64,000 nucleotides of DNA from Pseudomonas sp. 21 (GTDB taxonomy: Bacteria; Pseudomonadota; Gammaproteobacteria; Pseudomonadales; Pseudomonadaceae): positions 193,372-257,371 of the forward strand of contig NZ_JYOA01000008.1 in the NCBI RefSeq assembly GCF_000955805.1. The letters are read 5' to 3'. Below the pieces are notes generated by a model. It was not told the DNA's origin. It ran no database searches and saw only the letters and a list, made by a program, of their open reading frames with translations. Below are positions 1 through 8,077 of the stretch, piece by piece (position 1 is the stretch's first letter; each line of letters starts with the position of its first letter). The translations under genes and the position numbers were made by a program.

Positions 1-839
1 ATCACCTGGAGGTTACGGTCCACGTGCAGGCGGCCCTGACGGTCACGTTCGCCAGCGACCTGTTCGGTGAGCGAGCTGGCGCGCACGCCGGCGGTCCAGA
101 TCACGGTCTTTGCCTCGATGCGCTCGCCGCTGGAGAGGGTCACGCCGTTCTCGTCGATCGATTCCACCGAAGACTTCAGGCGCCATTCCACGCCCAGTTC
201 GGCGGAGGCTTCGGCCACCACGGACTGCGAGGTCACGCCCAGTGCGCCGCCAATCTCGTTGCCGCGGTCGACGACGATGACGCGCACCTTGGCGTCCGCG
301 CCGAGCACTTCGCGCAGGCGCGCCGGCATCTCAGTGGCGGTCTCGATGCCGGTGAAGCCGCCGCCGGCGACGACGACGGTGTTGCGCGCCGTGGACTCCG
401 GCAACTGGTGCAGCGCGCGGAGGTGCGTTTCAAGGCGTACGGCCTGGTCGATCTCGTCCACGTCGAAGGCGTGCTCGATGCCCGGCAGGGCGGGGCGGGC
501 GACCTTGCTGCCGCTGGCGAGGATCAGGCGGTCGAAGCCCAGGGTGGCGATCTCGCCGGTGTGGCTGCGGTAGTCCAGCTGGCGGCCGTCGACATCGATC
601 TGCTCGGCGCTGCCCTGGATGAAGGTCACGCCCACGGCGCCGAACAGCTCGCCCAGCGGCGCGGCCATCTGGTGCACGTTCGGCTCGTAGAAGCGCGGGC
701 GGATGCGCAGTTCCGCCTGGGGGGCGAGGACCGCGACTTCGACGTCGTCGCGCTGGTGCAGGTCGAGCAGACGCGTGGCGCTCAGGGCGCTCCACATACC
801 TGCGAAACCGGTGCCGACGATCAGGATGCGTTGTTTCAT
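1..839 (-). CDS. NAD(P)/FAD-dependent oxidoreductase (type II NADH dehydrogenase-like), 3' end outside window
   Basis: Only the first ~279 residues are inside the window; the gene runs off the left edge. The ATG at 839 opens an N-terminal FAD-binding Rossmann fold (ILIVGTGFAGMWSA). A second nucleotide-binding motif (VVVAGGGFTGIETA) lies near residue 160, followed by an 'IWTAGVRAS' segment typical of NDH-2/Ndh-like flavoproteins. Such enzymes pass electrons from NAD(P)H to quinone or another acceptor at the inner face of the membrane. It is divergent from an Rrf2 regulator, and a perfect 12-bp inverted repeat lies 87 bp upstream of its start, so control by that regulator is likely. Exact substrate and membrane attachment cannot be judged without the C-terminus. 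Confidence 0.85.
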   Translation of the reverse strand, partial: MKQRILIVGTGFAGMWSALSATRLLDLHQRDDVEVAVLAPQAELRIRPRFYEPNVHQMAAPLGELFGAVGVTFIQGSAEQIDVDGRQLDYRSHTGEIATLGFDRLILASGSKVARPALPGIEHAFDVDEIDQAVRLETHLRALHQLPESTARNTVVVAGGGFTGIETATEMPARLREVLGADAKVRVIVVDRGNEIGGALGVTSQSVVAEASAELGVEWRLKSSVESIDENGVTLSSGERIEAKTVIWTAGVRASSLTEQVAGERDRQGRLHVDRNLQV

Positions 840-925
840 GGGGCTCTCCGACGAAAAGGATCAATCCAGGTGGTTGGGTTCCCGAGTGCCTGATATCGGA
901 GCGGTTCGCTTCCCGGCTCGCCTCG

Positions 926-956
926 GATAACTACGACTATATTTGTCGTAGTTATC
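926..956. promoter_or_regulatory. Perfect 12-bp inverted repeat, candidate Rrf2 operator (oxidoreductase side)
   Basis: GATAACTACGAC, a 7-nt A/T spacer (TATATTT), then GTCGTAGTTATC: a perfect dyad in the 324-bp divergent intergenic region. The core GACTATATTTGTC resembles dyads bound by Fe-S Rrf2 proteins (IscR/NsrR style). Its place between the two divergent genes suggests it controls the oxidoreductase. The rest of the gap (957-1140) holds a further CTACGAC half-site at 974-980 and no gene. Confidence 0.6.
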
Positions 957-1140
957 AAGTGCAACCGATTTCTACGACAAACTCCGACCGTTCGTCATGG
1001 TCGGCGTGGGAAAATGCCGCTGCTTCTGTTTATGCGTCAGAACGCTCTGAAGCGCTGAAAGCCTTATGCTGTGGATGACAGTTCGTCAGGATGCATGCTT
1101 AAGTGCTTGCCGGGTGCCCGGCTGGGCTTGAGAATAGTGC

Positions 1141-1161
1141 GACTGATATAGTCGGAGTTTG
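1141..1161. promoter_or_regulatory. Second candidate Rrf2 site overlapping the regulator's own ribosome-binding region
   Basis: GACTGATATAGTC is an imperfect dyad sharing the GACT...(A/G)GTC frame of the 926-956 operator. The adjacent GTCGGAGTTTG (1151-1161) is the exact reverse complement of CAAACTCCGAC at 979-989. It sits immediately before the Rrf2 start codon, as expected for autoregulation. Confidence 0.4.
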
Positions 1162-1163
1162 TG

Positions 1164-1685
1164 ATGGCTTTGTACAGTGCAGGGGTGGAGTACGGCATTC
1201 ACTGCCTGCTCTTTCTGACAGACGAGAAGGGTGACAACCGTGACTCCAGCGTGCGTGCGCTGGCGGAGTTGCAGGGCGTGCCCCAGGAACTGCTCGCCAA
1301 GGTCTTCACCAAGCTGGCCAAGGCCGGGCTGGTGGCGGCCACCGAAGGCGTGCGCGGTGGCTTCCGCCTGGCGCGGCCAGCGGACGAAATCACCGTGCTG
1401 GATATCGTCAAGGCCATCGACGGCGACAAGCAGATCTTCGAATGCCGCGACATCCGTGGCCGCTGCGCGGTGTTCGAAGGCTCGCCGCCGGAATGGGCGA
1501 CCTGCGGCACCTGCTCGATCCACGCGGTCATGCTGACCGCGCAGAAGCGCATGGAGGAAGCCCTGGCCCAGCACACCGTGCTGGACCTCGCGCGCCGCGT
1601 CGGGCGCAAGGCACCGCCGGAGTTCGGCGAGGCCCTGGTGCGCTGGATGGATGCCCAGCGCGACGGCACCAGCGCCATCAGCTAA
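1164..1685 (+). CDS. Rrf2-family transcriptional regulator with four cysteines
   Basis: A 173-residue winged-helix regulator: N-terminal Rrf2 fold with recognition-helix region 'GVPQELLAKVFTKLAKAGLV' and wing 'GVRGGFRLARP'. Cysteines at residues 94, 101, 114 and 117 are placed as in Fe-S Rrf2 proteins (IscR, NsrR, RsrR type). It probably senses redox state, NO or iron-sulfur status through a cluster. The GTG at 1161 directly before the ATG at 1164 is an alternative start. It is divergent from an FAD oxidoreductase, with two matching dyads between them. Its TAA overlaps the TAG of the convergent hydrolase gene (CTAA, 1682-1685). Confidence 0.9.
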   Translation: MALYSAGVEYGIHCLLFLTDEKGDNRDSSVRALAELQGVPQELLAKVFTKLAKAGLVAATEGVRGGFRLARPADEITVLDIVKAIDGDKQIFECRDIRGRCAVFEGSPPEWATCGTCSIHAVMLTAQKRMEEALAQHTVLDLARRVGRKAPPEFGEALVRWMDAQRDGTSAIS

Positions 1686-2305
1686 CGCGCATCACCGCCG
1701 CGCGGCTTGTAGAAGACGAACTCGTCGGTCTCTGCCGTGCGGATGTATTCCTTCGCCCAGGACGGCGAGACGTGGCGGTCGTGGAAGTACATCGCGCCGC
1801 GGGTGCGGTCGCCCAGTTGCTGGTTCAGCGCCTTGCGGGCGATTTCCTTGGCGATGTCGTAGCGGTTCTTTTCCTCCACCTGGTCAGAGCGGCCGTCGCA
1901 CCACCAGGAAAACTGGCAGTGTTTCTGCTCCTGGCCCTGCTTGACCACCCCGCACACGGTGTCGGGGAAGCCGCCGTGGCCCATGCGGTTGAGCACGACA
2001 TTGGCGACCGCCTCCATGTCCGCCTTGCCGCCGCCCTTGGCTTCCCAGTAGATGGTCCGTGACAGGCAGACAACCGCGTCGTCCAGCGGCGCCTTGCCGA
2101 CCGGGTCGACGGCTTTCACTTCAGCCTTGGTGATGGGGGCGGCGGTGGTGACTGCCGTGGAGGGGTGGGCGACCTGCTGTTCCAGCACTTCGCCCTTGCT
2201 CACCGCGGCCTGGGCTTTCTCGTCGGTGGAGGTGCCGATGGACGCGGCGAAGGAAGAGGGCGCCCACAGGGTGAGCAGCAACAACGGAAGGAAAAGGCGG
2301 CACAT
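1682..2305 (-). CDS. SleB-like cell wall hydrolase (Hydrolase_2 family), secreted
   Basis: 207 residues starting MCRLFLPLLLLTLWAPSSFA, a clear Sec signal peptide, then a low-complexity linker and a C-terminal SleB/Hydrolase_2 domain. The segment 'SRTIYWEAKGGGKADMEAVA' carries the Y-x-E-A core with the putative catalytic Glu, followed by 'VVLNRMGHGGFPDTVCGVV' and 'CQFSWWCDG'. Family members cleave peptidoglycan in the periplasm. The start at 2305 is chosen because it is the ATG that yields the signal peptide. It is preceded on the same strand by an alpha/beta hydrolase 202 bp away, so co-transcription is possible but not evident. Confidence 0.85.
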   Translation of the reverse strand: MCRLFLPLLLLTLWAPSSFAASIGTSTDEKAQAAVSKGEVLEQQVAHPSTAVTTAAPITKAEVKAVDPVGKAPLDDAVVCLSRTIYWEAKGGGKADMEAVANVVLNRMGHGGFPDTVCGVVKQGQEQKHCQFSWWCDGRSDQVEEKNRYDIAKEIARKALNQQLGDRTRGAMYFHDRHVSPSWAKEYIRTAETDEFVFYKPRGGDAR

Positions 2306-2507
2306 GGTCGAACCTACCTGCGCAACGAAATCAGTCTGGTCGTTGTTCTGGCCCCTTTCGGCACCTGCGCAACGACGCCCTTGAGGCCGCCTCGATCCGT
2401 GCAGACGAAGCGAGGCGACTGCGCCTGGTCGTTGCGACTGTGCCGCGCGCAAGCAGATTCAACTTTCCAGCCAGACGGTAGCCGGCGTACCCCGCGAATG
2501 TCGGGGC

Positions 2508-3302
2508 CTAGGACAGATGGCGCGGAAGAAAATCGCTCACTGCCTGCAGTACCGCCGACTGTTGCTCGCGATGCGGAACGTGGCCGCAATCGGGCAGCAG
2601 CCTCAGCGTCGTCGGGACGCCGGGGACCGAAGTGAAACGCTCCGGGTGCGCCGCCGAGCCGTATTCGTCCTGTTCGCCATGCAGGCTGAGGATCGGGCAC
2701 TTCACCTGCGCCAGTTCCGCATCCAGGTTCCAGTCGCTGAAGTCGTCGGACAGCCAGGTATCGACCCAGGCACGCAGCACCCAGAAGGCCTTGTCGCCGT
2801 GGTATTTCTGCAAGCGTTCCAGCTGGCCTTCGCGGGCGAACTCCAGTTCCGCGGCGCGGATACCGTCGCGGGTCTGGTGTTCGACGAAAGCCTGGGCCGA
2901 CTCGGTGATCAGCGCCGTGCAGGCCTGTGCATGCTGTGCCACGCACGTCACCGCCATGGCGCCGCCGACGCTGTGGCCGAATACCACGCAGCGTTCGAAG
3001 CCGAAGTGCGATTGCAGCAGGGGGAAGAAGCTGCGCGCTTCGTCCTCGATGAAGTCCAGGGGCAGGGCACCGGGATAGCGGTCGGAACGGCCGAACCCGA
3101 GGCGGTCGTAGGCGATGACCTGGCGGCCGGTGGTGCGCGCGAGCTGCTGCGGGAAATCGCGCCACAAGGTCACGCAGCCCAGCGAGTCGTGCAGCAGGAG
3201 GATCGGCTCGCCGGTGATCTCGGCGGGCGTCCATGCCTGGGCGAACAGTTGGCCTTTCTCGCTGCTGATCCAGTGCTCGCGGGTGACGATGGCGGACGAC
3301 AT
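2508..3302 (-). CDS. Alpha/beta hydrolase
   Basis: 264 residues with the alpha/beta-hydrolase fold: 'LLLHDSLGCVTLWRDFP' oxyanion region, nucleophile elbow G-H-S-V-G-G near residue 99, an Asp after 'CPILSLHGEQDE' and a terminal His in 'DCGHVPH'. No signal peptide, so cytoplasmic. The ATG at 3302 is preferred because AGGA lies about 8 nt upstream; an in-frame ATG at 3332 would add ten residues. Substrate is not evident; the fold covers esterases, haloalkane dehalogenases and C-C hydrolases. Confidence 0.85.
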   Translation of the reverse strand: MSSAIVTREHWISSEKGQLFAQAWTPAEITGEPILLLHDSLGCVTLWRDFPQQLARTTGRQVIAYDRLGFGRSDRYPGALPLDFIEDEARSFFPLLQSHFGFERCVVFGHSVGGAMAVTCVAQHAQACTALITESAQAFVEHQTRDGIRAAELEFAREGQLERLQKYHGDKAFWVLRAWVDTWLSDDFSDWNLDAELAQVKCPILSLHGEQDEYGSAAHPERFTSVPGVPTTLRLLPDCGHVPHREQQSAVLQAVSDFLPRHLS

Positions 3303-3444
3303 GACGTGTTCCTGATCGGGGTTGAGGCGCATGGTAGGGCCCTGGCACGGCCGGTGCCAAGCATTGGCCGGGCACTAAGGAAACCTTAAGGCTGCTCGGG
3401 GATGATGACGACTCGCGGCCGGGGCTGTCCCGGGCAGTGCTCAC

Positions 3445-3466
3445 ACCGGGCCCGGTCGCTTTTTTT
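3445..3466 (+). terminator. Possible intrinsic terminator-like element ahead of the mgtC-family leader
   Basis: ACCGGGCCCGGT is a perfect 12-bp palindrome followed by CGC and seven T residues. No plus-strand gene ends here. It could be an attenuator for an upstream-initiated transcript or fortuitous; the palindrome leaves little room for a loop. Confidence 0.3.
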
Positions 3467-3724
3467 GAATCAATAGAGGAGTCCTGCCTTGGACACTTGC
3501 CCTGGTCGATTGCGACAGGTCTGAACAGCGAGCCGTCCGGCAGAACCCTGCCACTGTCTCGCTGCGTTGCGGACAGTGGCGATACGCATCCCGCCAAGGG
3601 ATGACGTCTCACCATTCCCCTGCGGGGCCGATCCGGCCCTTCGCTCCCTCGCAATCCATCCCCCGAATGCGCGCCGGCATTGCCCGGCGCATGGAGCGGC
3701 CGAGCGCCGCGAACGAGGTGGAAC
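3467..3724 (+). promoter_or_regulatory. Long, hairpin-rich 5' leader of the MgtC-family gene
   Basis: The 422-bp gap 3303-3724 holds no gene. Four consecutive perfect stems precede the start codon: 3550-3558 with 3572-3580 (9 bp), 3587-3592 with 3598-3603 (6 bp), 3625-3630 with 3634-3639 (6 bp, 3-nt loop) and 3671-3677 with 3684-3690 (7 bp). In enterobacteria the mgtC transcript is governed by an elaborate leader. Whether this is an equivalent is inference; it matches no riboswitch class I can recognise. Confidence 0.4.
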
Positions 3725-4429
3725 ATGGATTGGAAAATCTTCCTGCTGCGGGTCGCCGCGGCACTCATCCTGGGCGCCCTGATCGGCGCCGAACGCCAGC
3801 TGCGCCAGCGCCTCACCGGCCTGCGTACCAACGCGCTGGTCAGCACCGGCGCCTGCCTTTTCGTGCTGATGACCCAGGCCATGCCGGGGCTCTCGGCGGA
3901 CGCCCCGCGCATCGCCGCCTATGTGGTGTCCGGCATCGGCTTCCTCGGCGGCGGCGTGATCATGCGCGATGGCCTGAATGTGCGCGGCCTGAATACCGCC
4001 GCCACGCTCTGGTGCACCGCTGCCATCGGTGTGCTGTGCAGCATGGGGTTGTTGCTGGAGGCGGCGCTGGGCAGCGTGGTGGTGCTTTGCGCCAACATCC
4101 TGCTGCGCGACATCGCCCAGCGCATCAACCATCAGGACGTGCTGCCGGCCAATGAGGCGGAGCAGCGTTATGGCGTTGCGATCATCTGCCGCGCCGAAGA
4201 CGAGATCCAGGTGCGCAGCCTGATGTTGCACAGCCTGGACAGCAGCGAACTGCGCCTGCAATCGCTGCACAGCGAGGATCAGCCCAACCCGGCGAAACTG
4301 GAAGTGCGCGCCGAATTGCTCGGCGGCCACGGCGCCGCTGGCCAGCTGGAACGCATGGTCAGCCGCATCAGCCTGGAGAAGGGCGTCAGTTCGGTGCGCT
4401 GGCAGCTGTTCGAGCTGGCCAGCGACTGA
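3725..4429 (+). CDS. MgtC/SapB-family membrane protein
   Basis: 234 residues. The first ~140 carry the MgtC hallmark: 'ALIGAERQLRQRLTGLRTNALV' after the first membrane helix, then 'GIGFLGGGVIMRDGLNVRGLNTAATLW' with three further helices. The C-terminal ~90 residues form a soluble ACT-like domain, as in full-length MgtC. The family is linked to growth at low Mg2+, intramacrophage survival and control of the F1Fo ATPase. It sits alone behind a structured leader. Its last 21 bp are duplicated downstream inside a tandem repeat (second copy at 4551). Confidence 0.9.
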   Translation: MDWKIFLLRVAAALILGALIGAERQLRQRLTGLRTNALVSTGACLFVLMTQAMPGLSADAPRIAAYVVSGIGFLGGGVIMRDGLNVRGLNTAATLWCTAAIGVLCSMGLLLEAALGSVVVLCANILLRDIAQRINHQDVLPANEAEQRYGVAIICRAEDEIQVRSLMLHSLDSSELRLQSLHSEDQPNPAKLEVRAELLGGHGAAGQLERMVSRISLEKGVSSVRWQLFELASD

Positions 4430-4548
4430 ACAGGCGAGCACCCAGGGCTTTTCGTAGGACCGAGGGGGACGCCTAGTCCTGGCTCGCGAACTGGCTGAAC
4501 TCCGCTGCCAAAGCTGTTCGCGAGCAAGCTCGCTCCTACACGTGCAGG
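4409..4548 (+). repeat. Tandem unit 1: mgtC-family gene 3' end plus REP
   Basis: Starts inside the last codons of the MgtC-family gene (TTCGAGCTGGCCAGCGACTGA), continues through GTAGGACCGAGGGGGACGCC and ends after the REP-like palindrome TTCGCGAGCAAGCTCGCTCC (4517-4540). A diverged second copy follows directly at 4551. The 316-bp gap to the next gene (4430-4745) is made of these units plus a third REP and holds no gene. Confidence 0.85.
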
Positions 4549-4550
4549 TT

Positions 4551-4687
4551 TTCGAGTTGGCCAGCGACTGAACAGGCGAGCCCATGGCTTTTTGTAGGAC
4601 CGAGGGGGCGCCTAGTCCTTGCTTGCGAACTGGCTGAGCTCCGCTACCAGGGCTGTTCGCGAGCAAGCTCGCTCCTACACGTGCAGG
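4551..4687 (+). repeat. Tandem unit 2: copy of gene 3' end plus REP
   Basis: Second copy of the ~140-bp unit, including a non-functional copy of the final seven codons and stop (TTCGAGTTGGCCAGCGACTGA) and a REP at 4656-4679. Scattered substitutions and small indels show the duplication is not recent and not a sequencing duplicate. Confidence 0.85.
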
Positions 4688-4700
4688 CGTTATCCCGTGC

Positions 4701-4727
4701 GTAGGAGCGGACTCGGTCCGCGATTGG
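4701..4727. repeat. REP-like element (GTAGGAGCGGACTCGGTCCGCGA type)
   Basis: Second sequence type of the intergenic palindromes in this window, with TCCGCGA in place of CTCGCGAA. It lies just before the stop of the convergent MBL-fold gene. Confidence 0.8.
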
Positions 4728-4745
4728 CATCAGGCCACTGCGGAC

Positions 4746-5831
4746 TCAATTCTCGCGGGCGGCACGGCAACCACAGCGCGGCGCCGGTGCGCGAGCCTCC
4801 TCGGCCACCACGCCGCGCCACCAGCGCTCGCCCTGGTGCGGAGACTGGATGTCGATGCGCTCGCCCATCATCGGTGTGGTGACGGCGAGCCCGCGTTCAC
4901 CGGCGATCTCCAGCACGCGCTCGAAGGGTTCGTACCAGGCATGCATGGCCAGGTCGAAGGTGCCGTTGTGGATCGGCAGCAGCCAGCGGCCGTTGAGGTC
5001 CTGGTGCGCCTGCACGGTCTGCTGCGGGTGCATGTGCACGTAGGGCCAGTGTTCGTTGTAGGCGCCGGTTTCCATCAGCGTCAGGTCGAAGTGGCCGAAG
5101 CGCCGGCCGATCTCGGCGAAGCCGTCGAAGTAGCCGGTGTCGCCGCTGAAGAAAATGCGCAGGCTGTCATCCTCGATCACCCAGGAACACCACAGGGTGC
5201 GGTTGCCGTCGCGTACACCACGGCCGGAGAAATGCTGCGCCGGGGTAGCGGTGAGGCACAGGCCGTCCACCGTGGTGCTCTGCCACCAGTCCAGCTGGCG
5301 GATCTTCTGGGCCGGTACGCCCCAGTCCAGCAGGCGATCACCTACGCCCAGCGGAGTGAGGAAGACCTCTGCGCGCTCGGCGAGCACGGCGATGGTCGCG
5401 CGGTCGAGGTGGTCGTAGTGGTCGTGGGAGAGGATCACGCCGCGGATCGGCGGCAGGTCGCGCAGGGCAATCGGCGGTGCGTGGAAGCGCTTGGGCCCGG
5501 CAAAGCTGAACGGCGAGGCGCGTTCGGAAAACACCGGATCGGTCAGCCACCAGCCGCCGCGCAGCTTGAGCAGCAGGGTGGAGTGCCCGAGGCGATACAG
5601 ACTGCGGTCCGGCGCGGCGTCCAGTTCGTCCGGCATCAGCGCCCGCACGGGCACCGGAGCGCGCGGCACGGTGTTCTTCGGCTTGTTGAACAGGACGTCC
5701 CACAGCACTTTCGCGCTGGGCTCTGGCATGTCGGGAGAGCGCGGCTTGAGGTTATGGAAGCGGCCGCCGCGCGATTGCGGCGAATGGTCGTAGTCGCCGA
5801 TGGGCGCGCGTTGCAGTGGGAGGCGGGGCAA
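4746..5831 (-). CDS. MBL-fold metallo-hydrolase (COG2220 / NAPE-PLD-like)
   Basis: 361 residues with a metallo-beta-lactamase fold. The metal motif is H-D-H-Y-D-H at residues 136-141; a further His comes from 'ATPAQHFSGRG', an Asp from 'FFSGDTGYF' and the last His from 'LLPIHNGTFDL'. The N-terminal 'LYRLGHSTLLLKL...WWLTDPVFSERASPF' is typical of the UlaG/NAPE-PLD-like branch, which hydrolyses phosphodiesters or lactones. No signal peptide. Met35 is an alternative start. Substrate unknown. Confidence 0.85.
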   Translation of the reverse strand: MPRLPLQRAPIGDYDHSPQSRGGRFHNLKPRSPDMPEPSAKVLWDVLFNKPKNTVPRAPVPVRALMPDELDAAPDRSLYRLGHSTLLLKLRGGWWLTDPVFSERASPFSFAGPKRFHAPPIALRDLPPIRGVILSHDHYDHLDRATIAVLAERAEVFLTPLGVGDRLLDWGVPAQKIRQLDWWQSTTVDGLCLTATPAQHFSGRGVRDGNRTLWCSWVIEDDSLRIFFSGDTGYFDGFAEIGRRFGHFDLTLMETGAYNEHWPYVHMHPQQTVQAHQDLNGRWLLPIHNGTFDLAMHAWYEPFERVLEIAGERGLAVTTPMMGERIDIQSPHQGERWWRGVVAEEARAPAPRCGCRAAREN

Positions 5832-5943
5832 GGCACTGATCCTCTGGTGGCGGAATGCTTCAGCTGAACACGCTACAGGTTCCGCCGCCAGGGATCATTA
5901 CCGGCGTTTTGATAACGAATATTGCTGGCGCTGATGGAGCGAC

Positions 5944-7041
5944 TCAGGTCCCGGTCTTCACCTTGCTCCAGACCCGGGTGCGGATGCGCTCGGCCTTCAG
6001 CGGCAGCGGTTCGACCGGGAACAGGGTGGCCATCACTTCCTTCGAGGGGTAGGCGCCCGGATCATCGCGCAACTTCTTGTCCACCAGCGCGGTGGCGTCG
6101 CGGTTGGCATTGGGGTAGCCGACGTAGTCCGAACTCCTGGCCACCACCTCCGGGCGCAGCATGTAGTCGATGAAAGCCAGACCCTGCTCGGGGTGCGGCG
6201 CATCCTTGAGCAGCACGAAGTTCTCCACCCAGACCGGTGCGCCTTCGCGGGGGATGCTGTAGGCGATCCTGCGGCCGTTGCCGGCGCGCTCGGCGGTCAG
6301 GCGCGCGTCGAACACGCCGCCTTCCCAGCCGACCACCACGCAGGTGTTGCCGTTGGCCAGGTCGGTGATGAATTTCGACGAGTCGAAGTAGCGCACGTAG
6401 GGGCGGATCTTCAGCAGCAGTTCCTCGGCCTTGCGGTAGTCGTCGGGGTTCTGGCTGTTGCTGGGCAGGCCGAGGTAGTGCAGGGCGATGGGAATGATCT
6501 CCCCCGGCGCGTCGAGCATGGCCACGCCGCACTGGCTGAGTTTGGCGATGTTCTCTTCCTTGAAGATCAGGTCCCAGGTGTTCACCGGCGGGGTATCGCC
6601 GAACAGCTGGAGGAGCTTGTCGACGTCGTAGCCGATGCCGGTGGTGCCCCACATGTACGGCGCGCCGTAGCGGTTGCCGGGATCGTTGCGTTGCAGGGTG
6701 GCGAGCACCTCCGGGTCCAGGTGTGGCCAATTCGGCAGTTTCGAGCGGTCCAGCTCCTGCAGCACGCCAGCCTTGATCAGGTTGGGCAGCACATCGCCGC
6801 TGATCACCACCACGTCGTAGCCGGTGCGTCCGGCCATCAGCTTGCTCTGCATCACTTCGGCGTTGTCGAACACATCCAGCACCGGGTTGATTCCGGTTTC
6901 CTGTTGAAAGGCCTTGGGCGTTTCGGGGGCGATGAAGTCGTACCAGTTGTACAGGTGAACGGTGGGGGTTTCAGCGGCCGAGGCGGCGCCGAACAGACTG
7001 GCAAGTGCCAGCAAGGGTGCGAGGAGGAAGGGGGCTTTCAT
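5944..7041 (-). CDS. Periplasmic polyamine-binding protein (PotF/SpuD/SpuE-like)
   Basis: 365 residues with a signal peptide (MKAPFLLAPLLALASLFGAASA) and the PotF-family start 'VHLYNWYDFIAPETPKAFQQ'. Diagnostic segments include 'GYDVVVISGDVLPNLIKAGVLQELDRS', 'YMWGTTGIGYDVDK' and 'DYVGYPNANRDA'. Family members capture putrescine, spermidine or related polyamines for an ABC importer. No permease or ATPase gene is nearby, so it must use a distant transporter or act as a sensor. It lies 93 bp downstream of a nitrilase-fold amidase on the same strand, probably one operon. About 45% of its sequence looks shared with the second binding protein at 14504 (by eye). Confidence 0.9.
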   Translation of the reverse strand: MKAPFLLAPLLALASLFGAASAAETPTVHLYNWYDFIAPETPKAFQQETGINPVLDVFDNAEVMQSKLMAGRTGYDVVVISGDVLPNLIKAGVLQELDRSKLPNWPHLDPEVLATLQRNDPGNRYGAPYMWGTTGIGYDVDKLLQLFGDTPPVNTWDLIFKEENIAKLSQCGVAMLDAPGEIIPIALHYLGLPSNSQNPDDYRKAEELLLKIRPYVRYFDSSKFITDLANGNTCVVVGWEGGVFDARLTAERAGNGRRIAYSIPREGAPVWVENFVLLKDAPHPEQGLAFIDYMLRPEVVARSSDYVGYPNANRDATALVDKKLRDDPGAYPSKEVMATLFPVEPLPLKAERIRTRVWSKVKTGT

Positions 7042-7134
7042 GGGGCGCTCCTGGCCGGAGTTCGCAAGGAGCGCCGGCGGTTTTCGTTGTGATTGTTATC
7101 GGCAGGTTGCATCCGTAAAAGGGCCGCGGACGGC

Positions 7135-7950
7135 TCAGGGAATCAGCAGCTCGCGCCGGCCATCGGCATGCTCGATGCGCTGTCCGGGCAGCTGGAAGCG
7201 CTTTTCCCGGTGATAGTCGTACAGTGCCCGGGCGGCGGTGATCTGACTGAGGTCCAGTACCACGCTGTGCCGGCATTCGCCGCGGCCGGCCTCGAACAGG
7301 GTGTGGCCGAACGGGTCGACGGCGGCGCTGCCGCCCGCGAAGACCAGATCGTCACTGCCGTCGCCGACGCGGTTCACCACCACGGCGAAGAACTGGTTCT
7401 CCTGGGCGCGGGCGGCGATGGAGGTGCGGTGCACGTGGCCGTAGGGCTCCATGTTGCCGTCGGTGACCAGCAACAGCTCGGTGCCCAGTTCCGCCACCGC
7501 GCGAGCGGTTTCCGGGAACTCGGTGTCGTAGCAGATCAGCAGGCCCATGCGTACGCCGCGCCATTGGAAGCTCACATAGCGGTCGCCGGGCTCGACCAGG
7601 CCGGGTTCGCCGACCCACAGGTGAGTCTTGCGGTAGCTCGCCTGGATGCCTTCGGGGGCGATGAACAGCGTGGTGTTGTAGAAGCGCCCGGCATCGTTTT
7701 CGATCAGCCCGACCACCACGGCGACTTCGCAGTCGCGGGCGGCTTGCTGGATCGCGCGCACGCTCGGGCCATCCAGCGGCTCGGCGTTGCTGGCGATGTT
7801 GTCGGCTTCGAGGAAGCCGGTGATCTGTGCCTCGTGGAAGACCAGCAGATCGGTATCGGGCGCACAGGTGGCGATGGCCTTGAGGATGCGCTGCAGGTTA
7901 TGCCCGGTGTCGCCGTCACGCGCCGCGAGCTGTACCAGTTCGAGTTTCAT
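7135..7950 (-). CDS. Carbon-nitrogen hydrolase (nitrilase-fold amidase)
   Basis: 271 residues with the nitrilase catalytic triad: Glu40 (LLVFHEAQITGF), Lys108 (ASYRKTHLW) and Cys140 (LLICYDTEFPE). The 'ICYDTEFPE' context is that of small aliphatic amidases such as N-carbamoylputrescine amidase (AguB) and 5-aminopentanamidase (DavA); I cannot tell which. Start at 7950 (MKLELVQ) fits the family N-terminus; an upstream in-frame ATG at 8016 would add 22 non-conserved residues. Next to a polyamine-binding protein, so a role in polyamine, agmatine or lysine breakdown is a reasonable inference. Divergent from a LuxR-type regulator. Confidence 0.85.
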   Translation of the reverse strand: MKLELVQLAARDGDTGHNLQRILKAIATCAPDTDLLVFHEAQITGFLEADNIASNAEPLDGPSVRAIQQAARDCEVAVVVGLIENDAGRFYNTTLFIAPEGIQASYRKTHLWVGEPGLVEPGDRYVSFQWRGVRMGLLICYDTEFPETARAVAELGTELLLVTDGNMEPYGHVHRTSIAARAQENQFFAVVVNRVGDGSDDLVFAGGSAAVDPFGHTLFEAGRGECRHSVVLDLSQITAARALYDYHREKRFQLPGQRIEHADGRRELLIP

Positions 7951-8030
7951 GTCTGGACCTTGTTGTTGTTCGTATGGGCCCCACGGGCCAGTGACAAGCT
8001 CCCGAAGGCAATGCAAGTATGCGTTTCGCC

Positions 8031-8043
8031 TAGGAATTTCCTA
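8031..8043. promoter_or_regulatory. Palindrome TAGGAATTTCCTA in the divergent promoter
   Basis: Perfect 6-bp arms around a single T, midway between the amidase start (7950) and the LuxR-type regulator start (8078). A good candidate binding site for the regulator encoded next door. Confidence 0.4.
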
Positions 8044-8077
8044 TCACGCCGAATAGTTAACCCCAGGGGGTACGAGC

